A program made the translations under genes and the position numbers. A stretch of DNA of 14,612 nucleotides, taken from positions 1 to 14,612 of the forward strand of contig JAAFHQ010000048.1 of NCBI GenBank assembly GCA_013298445.1, in the 5' to 3' direction. Of this stretch, positions 12,305-14,612 are shown in pieces. Position 1 is the stretch's first letter. Each line of letters opens with the position of its first letter. The notes beneath the pieces were generated by a model. It did no database searches. It was given only the letters and a program-made list of their open reading frames with translations, and was not told the origin of the DNA. The DNA is from Chitinophagales bacterium (GTDB lineage: Bacteria; Bacteroidota; Bacteroidia; Chitinophagales; Saprospiraceae).

Positions 12305-13711
12305 ATGGAACAAACAAACACCAAGACCGCTTCCCCGCAACTGACCTTGAGGGAGCAATTGCCAGTATGGATTGTTGTTGGCGTTGCCTTGTTTATTAAT
12401 TTCCTGGCCTATGGCCTGCATGTTTTACCCGATCTGGTGGCTACCATTGCCCGTTGGATTGGTCTGGCAGGCTTGGCTTATCTGGCTTACCGCCGAGGTA
12501 GCATCACCACCTGGATCTTGTTTGCCTTGATATTGGGGGCCGAAGTTGGCCATACCCTTCCTGGGGGTGCCGAATGGTACAATGTGATGAGCAAAGTGTT
12601 CATTAAATTGATCAAAACCATAGTCGCACCGCTGATCTTCGGTACTTTGCTGGTGGGTATTGCCGGGCATTCCGACATGAAAGCAGTAGGTCGGATGGGG
12701 CTGAAAGCGATTATTTATTTTGAAATTGTGACCACCATTGCCCTGGTAATCGGGTTGGCGGCCATCAATATAACCAAAGCGGGCGAAAACCTGCCGCCCA
12801 TGCCAACCACCGAAACGCTCCCGGAGGTGCGCAAGCCCATGACCGGCCCGGAGATCGTTTTGCATACCTTTCCTGAAAACCTGATCAAATCAATATCCGA
12901 AGGAGAAATCCTGCAAATTGTCGTCTTTTGTTTGATTTTCGCTTTTGCCATGACGCAAGTTACTCCAGAGCGTCGCCGCCCTTTCCTGACTTTTGCCGAG
13001 AGTTTGTCCGAAATCATGTTCAAATTCACCAACATCGTCATGTATTTTGCGCCTTTTGGTGTGGGTGGCGCCATTGCCTACACCGTGGCCAAACTGGGCC
13101 TGGGGGTTTTTGCCAATTTGGGGCTACTGTTGCTCACCTTATATGGCGCCCTGGTGGTATTTATTCTGGGGGTACTTTTGCCCGCTGCTTTGATTTTCCG
13201 CATCCCGGTTCGGCGTTTTTGGAAATACGCCTCCGAGCCAGTGACCATTGCTTTTGCTACAACCAGTTCAGAAGCTGCCCTACCCAAGGCACTGGAAAAC
13301 ATGGAAAAAATGGGGGTTTCCCGCCGGGTTGTTTCCTTTGTTTTGCCAACCGGATTGAGTTTCAACCTTGACGGTTCCACCTTATACCTGTCCCTTGCGG
13401 CAATTTTTGTAGCCCAAGCGGGCAAAATTGAAATGCCGATTGGAGCCCAAATCACGATGCTGCTGACCCTGATGCTGACCACCAAGGGCATCGCCGGGGT
13501 GTCGCGTGCATCTTTGGTGATTCTGACCGGAACCGCTGCTTCATTTGGTTTGCCAGACTGGCCCATTGCCGCCATCCTGGGTATCGATGCCCTCATGGAC
13601 ATGGGGCGAACGGCCACCAATACCTTGGGCAACTGCCTGGCAACGGCGATTGTGGGCCAATGGGAAGGTGAGACCAATTTTGTGGATGAAGAGACGGTTG
13701 CGCAAGTTTAG
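12305..13711 (+). CDS. Dicarboxylate/amino acid:cation symporter (DAACS, GltP/DctA type)
   Basis: Inner-membrane secondary transporter coupling uptake of dicarboxylates or acidic amino acids to sodium or protons. GltPh-fold landmarks are all present: HP1 serine motif TTSSEAALP (319-327), the TM7 motif NLDGS (354-358; NMDGT in GltPh), HP2 TKGIAGVSRASL (393-404) and the TM8 motif DMGRTATNTLGN (432-443). D432 and R435 correspond to GltPh D394 and R397, pointing to an anionic, possibly acidic amino-acid substrate. N443 stands where GltPh has the sodium ligand D405; DctA-type proteins also have Asn there. The 468 residues include about 60 N-terminal residues with two extra hydrophobic stretches (about 20-40 and 47-62). 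TATCTTGT at about 12266-12273 is a possible -7 box. It ends in CAAGTTTAG, running straight into palindrome R3. Confidence 0.9.
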   Translation: MEQTNTKTASPQLTLREQLPVWIVVGVALFINFLAYGLHVLPDLVATIARWIGLAGLAYLAYRRGSITTWILFALILGAEVGHTLPGGAEWYNVMSKVFIKLIKTIVAPLIFGTLLVGIAGHSDMKAVGRMGLKAIIYFEIVTTIALVIGLAAINITKAGENLPPMPTTETLPEVRKPMTGPEIVLHTFPENLIKSISEGEILQIVVFCLIFAFAMTQVTPERRRPFLTFAESLSEIMFKFTNIVMYFAPFGVGGAIAYTVAKLGLGVFANLGLLLLTLYGALVVFILGVLLPAALIFRIPVRRFWKYASEPVTIAFATTSSEAALPKALENMEKMGVSRRVVSFVLPTGLSFNLDGSTLYLSLAAIFVAQAGKIEMPIGAQITMLLTLMLTTKGIAGVSRASLVILTGTAASFGLPDWPIAAILGIDALMDMGRTATNTLGNCLATAIVGQWEGETNFVDEETVAQV

Positions 13712-13832
13712 AGAGTTGAGAAGGTTTAGGGAGGTTGAGGAAGGTTGAGGCTCCGCGAGCGGCTTAGACATAGTCCTTGTATAAGTCGCTCGCGGAGCCT
13801 CAACCTTCCTCAACTTCTCAACCTTCCTAAAC
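13712..13832. repeat. Palindromic repeat R3 (copy 3 of 3)
   Basis: A perfect 28-bp inverted repeat, 13734-13761 with 13787-13814. CTTAGACA (13763-13770) pairs further with TGTATAAG (13778-13785) at 7 of 8 positions, leaving a 7-nt loop. Flanking purine modules include AAGGTTTAGGGAGGTTGAG (13721-13739), identical to R1 at 2396-2414. The GC core is GGCTCCGCGAGCG, one base shorter than in R1/R2 on both arms at once. R3 occupies nearly all of the gap between gltP and the LytTR gene and ends 9 nt before the regulator's ATG. Confidence 0.9.
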
Positions 13833-13841
13833 CATTTTACA

Positions 13842-14612
13842 ATGAAAGTACTGATCGTAGAAGACGAGCCCAAGACTGCCCAGGACTTGAGCGAAACCCT
13901 CCAGGAAATCGATGCTTCCATTACCATTCTGGGCATTACGGATTCGATTGAAGGTACGCTCAATTTTTTGGCATACCCGCCAGCGCCGGACCTGATTTTT
14001 TTAGATATCCAACTCGCGGATGGCCTGAGTTTTGATATTTTTAAAGAAACAACCATACTTTGCCCGGTGGTGTTTTGCACTGCTTACGACGATTATGCCT
14101 TGCAGGCTTTTCAAACCAATGGGGTAGCCTACGTGCTCAAACCTTTTAGTACGGCAGATGTACGTCTGGCCCTGGATAAAGTAAAATCGTTGGCGAGTTT
14201 TTACCGTTCGGAAGCCCCGGATTTGCGCGCCTTTGCTGAGGCAATGGATACCTTGCACAACAGTGGGGGGCTCAAAAGTAATTTTTTGGTATCCTTTAGA
14301 GGCAGTTTTATTCCCATTCCAACCAAGGAGATTGCCTTGTTTTACATTTTAGGGGAGGACGTCTGTTTACAAACTTTTAAGGGCAATACCTATTTGGTGC
14401 CCCATTCTTTGGAAGAAATTGAACGTATGGTTGGCCACCAGCAATTTTACCGGGCCAATCGCCAGCATCTCATTAATTTTGAACTGATTGAATCCATTGA
14501 ACAGGATTTTGCCCGCAAGTTGAAAATCAAACCCAAAGTCAAATGCCATGATCAAATCACGGTGAGCAAAGCGAAGGCAAGTGAGTTTTTGCAATGGATG
14601 AATGAACGGTAA
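13842..14612 (+). CDS. LytTR-family response regulator
   Basis: Two-component transcription regulator. The receiver domain (1-118) has the acidic pair E7/D8, phospho-acceptor D55 in FLDIQL, T80 in VVFCTAYDDYA and K100 in YVLKPF, all intact. The C-terminal LytTR DNA-binding domain (about 148-253) shows the family end FYRANRQHLINFELIESI (202-219) followed by ITVSKAKASEFLQWM. It contains 256 residues, a usual size. Members of this type normally pair with a histidine kinase of the LytS/YehU kind; none is in the window, so the partner may lie just downstream. The gene is 130 bp after gltP on the same strand, and palindrome R3 fills that gap up to 9 nt before the ATG, leaving no recognisable promoter or ribosome-binding site outside the repeat. 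The stop codon is the last three bases of the window. Confidence 0.93.
   Translation: MKVLIVEDEPKTAQDLSETLQEIDASITILGITDSIEGTLNFLAYPPAPDLIFLDIQLADGLSFDIFKETTILCPVVFCTAYDDYALQAFQTNGVAYVLKPFSTADVRLALDKVKSLASFYRSEAPDLRAFAEAMDTLHNSGGLKSNFLVSFRGSFIPIPTKEIALFYILGEDVCLQTFKGNTYLVPHSLEEIERMVGHQQFYRANRQHLINFELIESIEQDFARKLKIKPKVKCHDQITVSKAKASEFLQWMNER

Noticed and set aside
13078..13677. 199-codon minus-strand frame inside the DAACS symporter gene
   Set aside because: All GltPh-fold motifs are in the + strand frame; the minus frame is a shadow.
13842..14612. gltP, LytTR and the 11-mer protein considered as one novel multi-gene system
   Set aside because: The genes are separated by repeats or own promoters and have no functional link visible in the sequence; proximity alone is not evidence.

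Overview
The window looks like a chromosomal, mostly housekeeping segment of a Bacteroidota bacterium, probably near the Saprospiria. I infer this from three things: several upstream regions carry the Bacteroidota promoter signature (TTTG, about 20 nt, TAnnTTTG) and few genes have a Shine-Dalgarno; the gene types are typical (178-residue Dcd, LspA with a long loop, an NSS transporter with a MetS-type small subunit, a LytTR regulator); and palindromic intergenic repeats are abundant. The phylum is fairly secure, the class is a guess. I see no tRNA, rRNA, CRISPR, transposase or defence system.

Layout. 1-506: no protein gene; a hairpin at the left edge, a possible small RNA ending in a clear intrinsic terminator, then a 152-bp imperfect inverted repeat. 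507-3700: RluA-type pseudouridine synthase (-), a CDGSH iron-sulfur protein (+), a nested palindrome cluster, lspA (-) and pdxA (-), the last two separated by palindrome copy R1. 3776-5402: rsmA (+, TTG start) and an aquaglyceroporin gene (+) with a good promoter and terminator. 5509-8825: a minus-strand series of WD40 propeller, dcd, NSS sodium symporter and a 40-residue MetS-like subunit 19 bp after it. 8895-10451: 4'-phosphopantetheinyl transferase (+) facing an EI24/CysZ-like membrane protein (-), with palindrome R2 between their stop codons. 10765-14612: a secreted 11-residue-repeat protein, a predicted outer-membrane beta-barrel, a DAACS (GltP/DctA) symporter, palindrome R3 and a LytTR response regulator, all +.

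How the genes relate. Most are independent functions: RNA modification (RluA-type, RsmA), lipoprotein maturation (LspA), PLP synthesis (PdxA), dUTP/dTTP supply (Dcd), carrier-protein activation (PPTase), solute transport (GlpF, NSS/MetS, GltP) and signalling (LytTR). The clearest functional unit is the NSS transporter with its small subunit.

The most interesting material is not a multi-gene system but (a) a family of three long palindromes whose two arms change together and which abut or contain stop codons, within a wider pattern of palindromes at gene ends, and (b) an exported protein made almost wholly of eleven 11-residue units with an invariant basic position, apparently built from a duplicated 55-residue block.
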